A program made the translations under genes and the position numbers. This document shows positions 22,393 to 30,874 of a stretch of 30,874 bases of DNA, piece by piece. The DNA is from JAGQLF01 sp964635995 (GTDB lineage: Bacteria > Patescibacteriota > Dojkabacteria > J137): NCBI GenBank assembly GCA_964635995.1, contig CAZWRA010000015.1, positions 1-30,874 on the forward strand, read 5' to 3'. Within the stretch, counting starts at the first letter, position 1. Each line of letters begins with the position of its first letter. The notes below the pieces were generated by a model. That model did not search any database. It worked only from the letters and a program-made list of their open reading frames with translations, and was not told where the DNA came from.

Positions 22393-25300
22393 CTAACTAC
22401 CTAAAGCAGTGAAAAAAATTCTTCCAGAATAATTGCCTGAGTTAATACCCAAGGGGGCTGACAGTCTCCAAAATATATCTATAAATGTTTCTGAGGGGCT
22501 TTGAGTAGGTTTTAAGATATTTGAATCTATAAAAAAATTACTTGTACTTAATTTTGTTCCTAACCCATATTCAAATGAAGTTAAAGAAAATTCTTGATTG
22601 TTAACATTTATTTTATTACCGGTACAGGTAGGGTAATTTCTACAAAGGTCAGTACCTGAAATATTTAAATCAATTGGTACATTACCTCCATTTCTTATCC
22701 TTGAAGACTGTTCAGTAGAAATATTACCAACTTGGATCGATCCATAATTCAAATCTGAGTCTATTGCAACACCAATAAGTGAATTTATTTCTATATTGTC
22801 TGAATCTGTTGTTCCAGGTCCAGCAGTATCGCTAGGAATTATTTCACATACCCAGCTCTCGGAGGTGTAAGGAGACGATGTGTCTGTTGGATCGGCATGA
22901 TAGTAAACAGAAAATGAACAGGTATAATTTTCGTTATTCCCATTTCCATTACTTGGAAGACATTCTGAATCTCCTTCTAAAATATATCTATTATTATTGT
23001 CTTCTAATCCTACTAATCCTACTCCGCTTCTATAAAAAACAGCTTTAACAGATTGAATATCAGTAAAACCGTCTGCATCACTAACAGTACCATTACAGTT
23101 CACAGTTTTTGTGAGATTAAGATTTAAATTCACACTTGCGGCACCATTATCAATTAAAACATTGGTAGCTACAGGAGCGTTATTTGTATTAAATTTAAAA
23201 GGACTGAAAGGACAATAATTTACTCTATTAGCAGCAGTGTCGGTTACTGAGTTACCAAGCCCATTATTTAGAGGGCAAGCTCCAGCTGGATCTGAATCGA
23301 GTGGCCCAGTTGTAGAGCCCCACCATAGACTTTGTGCATTAATTAATGTAGAAGATGAACTAATTAAACCTGAAGTATTTAACTCAATGTTCACTCTTGA
23401 AAATGTAATGTTAGGAGAACTTCCACTAATTTGAACACCTACACTACTTAAACTAAAATCAGCATCATTAATAATAATTGGTCCTGATGTCCCAGTATTT
23501 ATAGCCCTAGTTGCATATCTGACCTGTAGAAAATTTAAAGTTGTTGAACCAGTGTTGACCAAAACAATTCCAACCCAGTTTCCTTTATCGGGAGAAGTTA
23601 CTGCTCCATCATTATTTGTATCACCATGTGCTGTATCATCAAAAATTGAAGTAAAAACCACAGGTTGCTGAAAAGTTCCATTAGCCTCAAATTTAATACT
23701 ACTACTTGTTCTAAACTCAGAATTTCTTGATTTTAAAAAAACTCCTGCATCAATTATTAGAGTGGAATTAGCATCGCTGATATTATAGTTAGTATTTATT
23801 AAACTATATGGAATATTATTAATACCGGCAAAATTTAAGCTTTTCATTCTACAAATATCGTTGGGACAATCAGTACTAATTGATACTAGTCCTATTCCTA
23901 TTGATGAGTATAAAGGAGCCTGACCTATAATATCTTGATCCACCCCTGATCCAAAATCTGTAAATTCAGTTGAGTCAAGATTTATAGATAGAAGTAAAGT
24001 TCCACCATTAAAAGTATTTCTTCGAGTTGTCAAACTGGACTTAAGGTAAGATACAATCCCTACATAATTATTATTAAACGTTGAGTCACTTACATGTAGG
24101 TTGGTTCCTGAATGGGTTCCTAAAGCTGAATCACTATTATACTCAAAAAGACTATTACTTACAGTTGTAACCCCACCTGTTCCTACAAATCTTAACCCAT
24201 AAGTTGAGTATCTTAAGACAATATTTGAGACTGTAATGTTTGGAGATAATGTATTAATATATAATTGCTCCCAAGAGCCCTCAGTGGGTTCAGTAGAAGA
24301 AAAAGGAAGTATGTCGCCTCCATAGCTGTCATCATTTTGTGTTGTAAAAACGATAGGTTCTAATGAATTACCAACAAAGGAGACGGAATGATTATTTTCA
24401 ACAAGAAATCTCGAACTGCTATATCTAAATTTAATAATTACTCCTGAAGCCACCTCTAATAACGCACCATTATCTCTAAAAGTCATTTGTGGAATAACAA
24501 TATAAGGTATATTACTTATTTCAGCAAAATCTAACTTTTTAATTTGACATAAATTATTTAAACAATTATCTATAACATTATCACTATAACCTAAAGCTAT
24601 TGCTCTTACAGAAGGTGATTGTGAAGCTGATCCAATAATATCTTGATCAACTCCACTTCCTAGATCAATGTTAGTAAAGCTATCAGGACTTATAGCTATA
24701 GGATATGTACCTCCATAAAAAGTATTTCTTCTAGTTACTAGATTTGAACTATTAAATACAGATATGCCCGCTTCATTATTTTCAAAAAATGTATCGTTAA
24801 TATTTATATTAGATGAAGAGGAATAAATACCCTGAACATTACTATTTAATATTTGAGAATTTGAAATAGTAAGCCCGACTGAATTGCTAGCTTGCTGTAT
24901 TCCTTTGTTAGCATAACTAACAACGGTATAGTTAAAGTAATTTGGAGAATTTCCTGATAAGTATATGTGACCCCAATTCCCAGGAGAAGGTGAAGCAGAT
25001 GATAAGTTATCAGTATCTCCACCATAGGTATTATCAAAAATTGAAGTAAAAACTACTTGTTCAGATATAGTTCCATTTACTTCTATTATCTGCCCAGTAT
25101 CTAATGTAAGTCCGCTCCCACTACCAATGAACTTCATAACAATACCTGGGTCAAAACTTAACGTTGCATCAGCATCTCTAAAAAAAATTGTATCAAAAAT
25201 AACATAAGGAATATTATTAATACCTGCAAAATTAATCTTCTTATAATTACAAATATTAGAAGGGCAGTTAGTAATAGTTGATTCCAAATATCCATAACCT

Positions 25301-26667
25301 AATCCCGGATATCTTACAGCATTAGCTCCTTCACCTAATATATCAGCATTTAATCCTGTTCCAAAATTAACTTTATCTAAACTAGTAGGAGAAATTTCAA
25401 CTGGGCATCCTCCTTTTAAGAAAGTGTTTTTTTCTGTAATTATTGATCCAGAATTAAGAACTGATATTCCGCATTTAGTATTATTAATAAAAGAATTGTT
25501 CGTAACAGTACCTTGAGATGCTGAAAGTACTAATCCTGTTGTAGAATTTTCAAAGTATGAATTTAAAACATCTACTGAATGGTTACTATCGTTAATTGAG
25601 AGTGCTCTTGAAGCATGTCTTAAATTTACATATTCAAAAATGTGATTGGCTGGGTTTTGAGTTCCGTTAAATGTTATTCCATACCAATCAATACCTGGTG
25701 CTGTATTGTTTAAATTATTAATATCTCCTCCAATAGTATTATCATTTATCGATGTAAAATAGATTGGTTCTGATGGAGTCCCATTAAAGTGAGCTTGCAT
25801 TGCTACATTTGAGTAAAGCTGAGTAGTACTTGATCTTGCTTTAACAATAACACCAGCTTCAACCTCAAATGAAGCACCAATATCAGTCATACCATAAGCT
25901 TCATGTAGTATATACGGTATATTATTTATACTACCAAGATTTTTTTTTGAAATAGTACAAATATTATTTGGACAATTATTTATTTCAGCGTCTGCATATC
26001 CGATGACAATCCCGCTATAGTCATTATTATTCACACCAACACCCAATGTATCAGGAATAGGCGAGCCAAGAGATACTATCGAAATTGAATCTACTGATAA
26101 TTCTAGAGGATAAGTATTTTTTGTAAAATTATTATTGCTAGTTGTGAGAGATCCTCTTTCATAAGAGGAAATACCAACTGAGTTATTATTAAATATTGAG
26201 TTAGAAACAACTAATACGGCATCATTATAAACTCGAACTCCGATATTCGCTTCTGATACCGTTGCATAATCAATTTGCGCTGAACTAGCTGCACCATAAA
26301 TATGAATTCCAGCCCAAGCATTTCTGGATGTTGAACTATTATGCTTAAAGGTAACCGTATTTGTGGAATTACCTATAACATTAAAAGTACCATTAGGGAC
26401 ATAAATACCAAAATTACCATTACTGTTTATTGTTACAGGTCCTAACGAAGCATCAATAGTTAATGTTGCTCCCGAATTCACTGTAATATTGCCCGTTAAA
26501 ACATAAGGACTTCCAGAAGCATCCCAGATAGTATTTGTAGCTATCGTACCACTAACATTAACAGCTTTAACATCCTGCTTAAGAATTACAAACAAATAGA
26601 AAAAAATTGATCCAAATATAATAAAAGAAAGTGGAACTAACTGAATTTTATAAAATATCTTTTTCAA
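22393..26667 (-). CDS. Large secreted beta-helix surface protein with four long internal repeats
   Basis: 1424 residues. An N-terminal signal/anchor (about 1-35) is followed by a right-handed parallel beta-helix region to about residue 1150, recognised by frequent short Asn/Ser/Val turns (VSNSIFNNNSVGISS, TNNSFINNTKCGISV) as in pectate-lyase/NosD-type PbH1 repeats. Four homologous modules of about 232-236 residues can be traced by IPY motifs (GSINNIPYI, AGINNIPYV, AEISNIPYI, AGINNIPYS) and by LGxGVDQDIIG, each with a CxxxxC pair. The last 250 residues form two domains shared with the 564-residue neighbour, ending FWRLSAPLGINSGNYSGRIF. Likely a cell-surface adhesin or glycan-binding protein. 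It starts nine bases after the preceding stop, third gene of the operon. Confidence 0.88.
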   Translation of the reverse strand: MKKIFYKIQLVPLSFIIFGSIFFYLFVILKQDVKAVNVSGTIATNTIWDASGSPYVLTGNITVNSGATLTIDASLGPVTINSNGNFGIYVPNGTFNVIGNSTNTVTFKHNSSTSRNAWAGIHIYGAASSAQIDYATVSEANIGVRVYNDAVLVVSNSIFNNNSVGISSYERGSLTTSNNNFTKNTYPLELSVDSISIVSLGSPIPDTLGVGVNNNDYSGIVIGYADAEINNCPNNICTISKKNLGSINNIPYILHEAYGMTDIGASFEVEAGVIVKARSSTTQLYSNVAMQAHFNGTPSEPIYFTSINDNTIGGDINNLNNTAPGIDWYGITFNGTQNPANHIFEYVNLRHASRALSINDSNHSVDVLNSYFENSTTGLVLSASQGTVTNNSFINNTKCGISVLNSGSIITEKNTFLKGGCPVEISPTSLDKVNFGTGLNADILGEGANAVRYPGLGYGYLESTITNCPSNICNYKKINFAGINNIPYVIFDTIFFRDADATLSFDPGIVMKFIGSGSGLTLDTGQIIEVNGTISEQVVFTSIFDNTYGGDTDNLSSASPSPGNWGHIYLSGNSPNYFNYTVVSYANKGIQQASNSVGLTISNSQILNSNVQGIYSSSSNININDTFFENNEAGISVFNSSNLVTRRNTFYGGTYPIAISPDSFTNIDLGSGVDQDIIGSASQSPSVRAIALGYSDNVIDNCLNNLCQIKKLDFAEISNIPYIVIPQMTFRDNGALLEVASGVIIKFRYSSSRFLVENNHSVSFVGNSLEPIVFTTQNDDSYGGDILPFSSTEPTEGSWEQLYINTLSPNITVSNIVLRYSTYGLRFVGTGGVTTVSNSLFEYNSDSALGTHSGTNLHVSDSTFNNNYVGIVSYLKSSLTTRRNTFNGGTLLLSINLDSTEFTDFGSGVDQDIIGQAPLYSSIGIGLVSISTDCPNDICRMKSLNFAGINNIPYSLINTNYNISDANSTLIIDAGVFLKSRNSEFRTSSSIKFEANGTFQQPVVFTSIFDDTAHGDTNNDGAVTSPDKGNWVGIVLVNTGSTTLNFLQVRYATRAINTGTSGPIIINDADFSLSSVGVQISGSSPNITFSRVNIELNTSGLISSSSTLINAQSLWWGSTTGPLDSDPAGACPLNNGLGNSVTDTAANRVNYCPFSPFKFNTNNAPVATNVLIDNGAASVNLNLNLTKTVNCNGTVSDADGFTDIQSVKAVFYRSGVGLVGLEDNNNRYILEGDSECLPSNGNGNNENYTCSFSVYYHADPTDTSSPYTSESWVCEIIPSDTAGPGTTDSDNIEINSLIGVAIDSDLNYGSIQVGNISTEQSSRIRNGGNVPIDLNISGTDLCRNYPTCTGNKINVNNQEFSLTSFEYGLGTKLSTSNFFIDSNILKPTQSPSETFIDIFWRLSAPLGINSGNYSGRIFFTALGS

Positions 26668-26676
26668 CTAAATACT

Positions 26677-27618
26677 TTAATTTCTAGGGTAGATATTTCT
26701 AATTTTTTTTCGATTAATTAAGACTGATATTATAAATGCTAGAAAAAAAATACCTACAATAATTAATGTATCTTCTTGATTATTATTTATTTTAACCTTA
26801 TCTTCAATTAACGATACACTTTCAGTTTCTTTAACATTAAATGATAGTAAATCACTATAGATAATATTTTGATCTTTATAAATTTCAATTTCAGCAAAAT
26901 AAGTTTCATTTATCTTTAAGTTTAAATCATCAATCTCGAGAGTTAAATCTTTAGTTTCGTATGGTGATACAGTTTCTGTTATTAATAAGTTTCTTTCTAC
27001 TATAAAATTTTTATTAATATCATAGAGTTTTATAATACAGTTATCAGGTTTATCATTAATATTTCCGTTATTTTTGACTTTAATTGTAAGTACTAATTTA
27101 CCATCTTCAATTAAAAAATCCGGTATAAAACTTGAAATTACTTGAAGTTCTGAAATTTTCTCATTTGTACTATCAATAATAATTGATAATTGTACAGCAG
27201 GTATAAGTTCTACAGCGTTGTTTTGCTCCTCTTCAGGCTTAAGAAGAACTTTTAAATTTGAGGAGTATTGCTTTTGCTCAACGCTATTAGGTATTTTGAC
27301 AGTAATAGGAACTTCAATGGTTGTTGCACCTTGTTCAATTATAGGTTTAGATCCTCTATTAAAAGTTATCCAACTTTTGAGCTCCTCATTAATATCATCA
27401 AATAAAACTTCTGCTCTTGGAAGGTTTTCACCTGAACGTGATATATAAAGTGTAAGATTTCTTTCAGTTCCAGGAAGCATATTAGAAAACTCAAGGGTTC
27501 CTGGGGAAACCCCAAATCCTATATCCGCATTTATATTATTCACTTTGGCTACGTAAAATAGAAATAAAAATATAAATGATACTAAAAGCAATATTTTGTT
27601 ATGTTTGTTTTTTTTCAT
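26677..27618 (-). CDS. Secreted Ig-like protein with C-terminal membrane anchor, DUF916-like
   Basis: 313 residues. Signal peptide (about 8-30), then an Ig-like domain opening GFGVSPGTLEFSNMLPGTERNLTLYIS and running to about 150. This pattern (VSPG...PG..R.....I.N) resembles the DUF916 domain of Firmicute WxL-associated proteins and fimbrial-chaperone-like folds. A second Ig-like domain (about 155-270, VLTIKVKNNGNINDKPDNC) is followed by a transmembrane helix at about 283-303 and the basic tail NRKKIRNIYPRN. It is probably anchored with both Ig domains outside. The ATG overlaps the upstream stop in TAATG, so it is coupled to the 564-residue gene. A role in holding the two neighbouring secreted proteins is inferred. 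Confidence 0.8.
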   Translation of the reverse strand: MKKNKHNKILLLVSFIFLFLFYVAKVNNINADIGFGVSPGTLEFSNMLPGTERNLTLYISRSGENLPRAEVLFDDINEELKSWITFNRGSKPIIEQGATTIEVPITVKIPNSVEQKQYSSNLKVLLKPEEEQNNAVELIPAVQLSIIIDSTNEKISELQVISSFIPDFLIEDGKLVLTIKVKNNGNINDKPDNCIIKLYDINKNFIVERNLLITETVSPYETKDLTLEIDDLNLKINETYFAEIEIYKDQNIIYSDLLSFNVKETESVSLIEDKVKINNNQEDTLIIVGIFFLAFIISVLINRKKIRNIYPRN

Positions 27619-29312
27619 TACCAGTCTGTAAGCTCAGAAGTTAGAGCGGATAAAGTAATTGTTGATAAGTACGTTCCACTTGGTAAATTATTAGGAATAT
27701 TCAACCCCCAATATAAAGTACTAGTTGGTATTGTCAAAAGACTTGTTATTTTTGGAATATTTAATTCCAACTCTACATCGTTAGCTGTAAGTGGAGTTCC
27801 TCCACTGTTAAATGTGAATGGAGATGTACTATACTTTTGATTCTCGAAACTAAAAGAATCCAAGCCTGATACAAAATCTGTACCTTTAAGTAAAAGATCA
27901 AGCCCTACATTTCCAGTAGGTGTAACAACTATGGTTTCATTATCGCTACCTGTATCAGTACCTGCAACCCTTCCCCCAAAGTTTATATTATTACTAATAC
28001 TTAATGCAATTAGTGTTAGTAATTCCACACCAGATGAAGACTCTAGAGAATCACTTATCAAATTATTGTCTGTAGCCTCAACTGTTGCTACCCAATTATC
28101 TAAAGGAAACTGAGTGTTAGAAACTGTAGAATCACTAAAATATCTCAAATTAACACTACATAAATAATTTGCACTTCCATCAGAAGAACCTACACACGAA
28201 CCATCAGTAACAACACAATCTGTATCTATATAGCAAAAATTATCATTGGCATTTCCTGCCCCATTACAATTAGCAAAACTAACAGAAGATCTATATATAC
28301 TTCCTTCTACTGTTGAGATATCAAGACAGGAGTTAGAATCACTCACTGTCGCTGTTACATCAACTTGTTTAGTTGATCCTTCGTTTAATGCAATATCTAA
28401 TCCTGAATTAATTACCACATTTGAAACTACTGGACTAACATTAATAACCTGATAACTTTTAGAAGGAAAAGGGTTATTAGTTGCTCCTAGACCATGTGTA
28501 TCAAATATGTAAGCATGATAAGTGTAATTTCCATCTTGGTAGATTGATTGTATGTTAAAAGTACAGGTTGGGTTATTATTTGATAAAGGTGAGTTACAAA
28601 TTTCATTTGCAGGATTTGTACATCCAGTTATTGTTGCTCCCACATTACTACAAACAACTAGTTTTACTTGATCAACTAGTTTTACTTCATCAGGAGTATC
28701 TAATATATCTGAATCACTAGCAACTGTAGTAAATACTATTGTGCCGCCAGGAATGTCTGAAGTTGTATCAATTGAAACAAAAGTTGGTCTATGATTCACA
28801 TAAAAAGGAGATCCGCTATCTCCTACACCTTGCGATGAAGCTGAACATGATCCTTCCGCAATGGAATCGCATACAAATCCATACCATTCTGTATCTTCTA
28901 AGTCAGATGCTTGTACAGTATAATTACAAGTTGCTTGATTTCCTTGTACCGTACTAGAAGATACGCATATTTGTCCTCCTGGACAGGTAGGACTGCTTGT
29001 GCCGTTATGAGTTACAGTATCTGTTCGACAAATTGTAAGGTAATAATTTTCGTTATTTGTGTCTGTTGCAGTTGCATCAAAAGTTAAAATACTCCCAACG
29101 TTAATTGGAGTTGTAACAATTGAAGCAGGGTTTTCAAACGGAGGTACAGTAAATGAAGGGGCAGAATTTGATATTGTAACCTGAGAGGTTATTGTACCTG
29201 CGTCAATATCTTCTTGCATATTTCTAATAGTCGTTACTTCTACCACTGTAAGAAGTATTACGATTAGAAAACCAATAAACTGCAAATATTTAATTTGAAA
29301 TATTTCCTTCAT
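27618..29312 (-). CDS. Secreted Cys-rich Ig-like repeat protein with tail shared with the beta-helix protein
   Basis: 564 residues. N-terminal membrane/signal segment (about 9-29), then several Ig/cadherin-like domains with paired cysteines (SAPSFTVPPFENPASI, then CNYTVQASDLEDTEWYGFVC; repeat with CTFNIQSIYQDGNYTYHAY). From about residue 310 the sequence parallels the C-terminal 250 residues of the 1424-residue protein: TVSDSNSCLDISTVEGSIYR, NYLCSVNLRYFSD, SISNNINFGG, GLDLLLKGTDF and TLYWGLNIPNNLPSGTYLST. The C-terminus is not a sorting signal. It is the first gene of the surface operon and is leaderless by promoter spacing. Likely a cell-surface protein; ligand unknown. Confidence 0.85.
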   Translation of the reverse strand: MKEIFQIKYLQFIGFLIVILLTVVEVTTIRNMQEDIDAGTITSQVTISNSAPSFTVPPFENPASIVTTPINVGSILTFDATATDTNNENYYLTICRTDTVTHNGTSSPTCPGGQICVSSSTVQGNQATCNYTVQASDLEDTEWYGFVCDSIAEGSCSASSQGVGDSGSPFYVNHRPTFVSIDTTSDIPGGTIVFTTVASDSDILDTPDEVKLVDQVKLVVCSNVGATITGCTNPANEICNSPLSNNNPTCTFNIQSIYQDGNYTYHAYIFDTHGLGATNNPFPSKSYQVINVSPVVSNVVINSGLDIALNEGSTKQVDVTATVSDSNSCLDISTVEGSIYRSSVSFANCNGAGNANDNFCYIDTDCVVTDGSCVGSSDGSANYLCSVNLRYFSDSTVSNTQFPLDNWVATVEATDNNLISDSLESSSGVELLTLIALSISNNINFGGRVAGTDTGSDNETIVVTPTGNVGLDLLLKGTDFVSGLDSFSFENQKYSTSPFTFNSGGTPLTANDVELELNIPKITSLLTIPTSTLYWGLNIPNNLPSGTYLSTITLSALTSELTDW

Positions 29313-29318
29313 TTTTTT

Positions 29319-29347
29319 ATTATAGTTTACTCAAATACTTAGTACAA
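29319..29347 (-). promoter_or_regulatory. Promoter of the surface operon, leaderless spacing
   Basis: Minus strand TTGTAC (29342-29347), 17-base spacer, TATAAT (29319-29324), then six As and the ATG at 29312. The predicted transcription start falls on the start codon. Confidence 0.7.
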
Positions 29348-29897
29348 TATATTTTAGGAAAAAAGTAATAATTGTATTTAGTTCTTATTAAAATATTCAA
29401 ATTAAGATGTAAAGTACAAAACAATCAAATATCGTATCAAATTTCCTTCTTGAAATATGTGCATTTTTTGTACTCTCTATATTACCTATCATTACTAGAT
29501 TCTATAGCTTTTGTCTCTATTTACTAGTCGATCCCTAAAATAATTACAATTGACTTACTATATAAACTTCGTGGCTATTAACTATAGAAAATGTATTCAC
29601 AATATTTTATCTTAATATTTTAGAAGTGAAGTAGAATGGGCGAATTGTTGTATTTTCGATTATGCTTTCTTCTACATGCTAGGACCGAATCCCGATTCAT
29701 TACATTCATATGGGACTATGCTCTCAACCTTCCTGACCTTGTCGGGATGCTCTAACTATTTGAAAATTTCTTAAATAGCTTAGATTTGAAAAAGAATGGC
29801 GGTACATACGGGTCTGGAACCCTTTACCCTAACTTCATCATATGAAAATGAGACAAATAAGACACCTAAAAAAGGAGTATCATAATAGTGGCCTCAA
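29348..29897. other. Gene-free region of about 550 bases with small hairpins
   Basis: No convincing gene. Inverted repeats seen: AGTACAAAA/TTTTGTACT at 29413-29421/29466-29474; a larger hairpin closed by GTAGAA (29631-29636) and TTCTAC (29670-29675); GAATC/GATTC near 29687-29698; CCTGAC/GTCGGG (29732-29746). The 29630-29830 part is richer in G+C than its surroundings, so a structured RNA is possible. A good Shine-Dalgarno (AAAGGAG, 29871-29877) precedes a GTG ORF of only 18 codons, which I do not claim. Confidence 0.4.
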
Positions 29898-30851
29898 TTA
29901 AGATTCCGTTGGAGATAATAACCCAGCATCAATATTTTGCTTGAAAAATTCATTAGTATGAACCACACCATAAACCTCTGGTACAAATTCACCTGACTCG
30001 ACAAGAGCTTTCCTTCTTGGATTCCTAGTAGCAAAGATGTATTGATCAGGGAACATGCCGTCTGGTGAGGCAGTAACTAGATGTCTTCGCATACCTGCTA
30101 GATGGTCGTGTTGCAGAAAATTGAAAGCGACAAATGGTTTTCCGTCACTTAATGGAACATGTATAGATGGATTGTAAATCCATGAACGAGCAAAAAAACC
30201 ATGGCTACCTTCAGTTGCAATAGAAAGCTCATAACACGCAACAAGCATCTCAGCATAATCATCTCGAGTAAGATGCCTGTTAACATTAGGAAATCCAGCC
30301 TCAACTAATCGTCTTTTTCCATTTTCAGATACTAAATGAGGATGCGTTATTGGTTGACCAACCTGTATCCCAAAGTCATTTTGCATCCAATTTCGTGTAA
30401 TTTCTTCAACTGATTCATCCATAATGACAATTTCAGCCATAGTACTTGAATTTACAAGAAACCATGTATTTAGTCCCCATTTTATCCATTCATGATTCGC
30501 GATCATAAAGGATTGTAATTGATCTCTATTGATTCCACTGTGAGTTATTTCAGAAAGGAATGTATCTAACTTCCCTCTCAAAACAGCTCTTGCAAAATCA
30601 TTATTATTCAAAAGTGTAGTTGGAATTTGTGTATCTGGGAATAAAGGTGATTGAGTTCTTATAGTATCTGAGTCAATCAGATTTCTAATTGCCAGTGGTA
30701 TACTTACTAAGTCAAGCCCTCTGGCTTCAGCAATGTCTAGTGCTAATGGCACGTCAAAAGTATATCTGCTGAACAATACTTCAACTAGACCTAATTCGGA
30801 AGCATTTTCTTGATTATTAATCTTTATTTGATCAATCTTTTCTCCGTACAT
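29898..30851 (-). CDS. Soluble protein of unknown function (317 residues)
   Basis: I do not recognise this protein. It has no signal peptide or membrane segment, so is probably cytoplasmic. The N-terminal half is helical (VEVLFSRYTFDVPLALDIAE, IPLAIRNLIDSD). The C-terminal half is rich in His, Phe and Arg (YELSIATEGSHGFFARSWIY, FVAFNFLQHDHLAGMRRHLV), with a cluster of histidines (QHDH) that could bind metal, though nothing proves it. Start ATG at 30851, 24 bases from the window edge, so it looks complete. It is separated from the surface operon by about 585 bases of non-coding DNA and is likely an independent unit. Confidence 0.75.
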   Translation of the reverse strand: MYGEKIDQIKINNQENASELGLVEVLFSRYTFDVPLALDIAEARGLDLVSIPLAIRNLIDSDTIRTQSPLFPDTQIPTTLLNNNDFARAVLRGKLDTFLSEITHSGINRDQLQSFMIANHEWIKWGLNTWFLVNSSTMAEIVIMDESVEEITRNWMQNDFGIQVGQPITHPHLVSENGKRRLVEAGFPNVNRHLTRDDYAEMLVACYELSIATEGSHGFFARSWIYNPSIHVPLSDGKPFVAFNFLQHDHLAGMRRHLVTASPDGMFPDQYIFATRNPRRKALVESGEFVPEVYGVVHTNEFFKQNIDAGLLSPTES

Positions 30852-30874
30852 CTTATAAAACTTTAGTATTTAGG

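Noticed and set aside
29640..29770. Degenerate tRNA (GAGC, GGGATTCGGTCC-like strings on the minus strand)
   Set aside because: The T-stem and anticodon stem do not pair and the loops have wrong sizes; no cloverleaf can be formed.
29871..29944. Good Shine-Dalgarno and GTG ORF on the plus strand
   Set aside because: The ORF is only 18 codons and antisense to the end of the 317-residue gene; probably chance.

Overview
The window is AT-rich, gene-dense and uses the standard code (TGA is a real stop, for example at 4545). Most starts lack a Shine-Dalgarno sequence, and several have a -10 box 5-7 bases before the ATG, as expected for leaderless mRNAs. The gene mix (class I sortase, GT-C/TPR membrane protein, TrmB-type regulator, M42 peptidase, gatA, cysS, many disordered or surface proteins, no recognisable phage or IS genes) suggests a small-genome Patescibacteria/CPR bacterium. 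Dojkabacteria is my weak first guess; the sequence alone cannot settle it.

Layout. 1-317: hairpin-rich non-coding DNA and terminators. 318-1304: sortase and a tiny Cys-containing exported protein, a likely enzyme-substrate pair. 1411-3015: a GT-C/TPR membrane protein whose frame is broken and restored by two single-base T-run indels. 2998-7467 (minus): RsmE, a DsbA-like protein whose two halves are in swapped order, a GT4 glycosyltransferase, a methyltransferase and a TrmB-like regulator with repeated operator-like sites. 7468-9060: regulatory DNA, a small unknown protein behind a dyad-bearing promoter, and a LysM membrane protein. 9074-14881 (minus): a disordered protein with a degenerate LOG-like domain, an M42 peptidase and a 991-residue unknown protein. 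15219-18107 (plus): a 44-bp tandem duplication, a disordered tail-anchored protein and gatA. 18096-21074 (minus): two small helical proteins, cysS, a PIG-L deacetylase and their leader. 21149-22287: YvlD-like and PspC proteins (convergent) and a disordered protein. 22393-29312 (minus): a tightly coupled three-gene surface-protein operon. 29898-30851 (minus): an unknown protein.

Main discovery: upstream of the PIG-L/cysS operon is an unannotated 15-residue leader ORF (MQSLFNLYCCCTPKF) with three consecutive Cys codons, followed by four RNA segments that can fold as mutually exclusive anti-antiterminator, antiterminator and terminator. This is the trp-attenuator logic applied to cysteinyl-tRNA synthetase. 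A second leader ORF/antiterminator/terminator arrangement precedes the 991-residue gene, so ribosome-coupled attenuation may be used more widely in this genome. Other points of note are the apparently circularly permuted DsbA domain and the surface operon, in which two secreted proteins share a C-terminal tail and flank a membrane-anchored Ig-like protein, resembling Gram-positive WxL/DUF916 systems.
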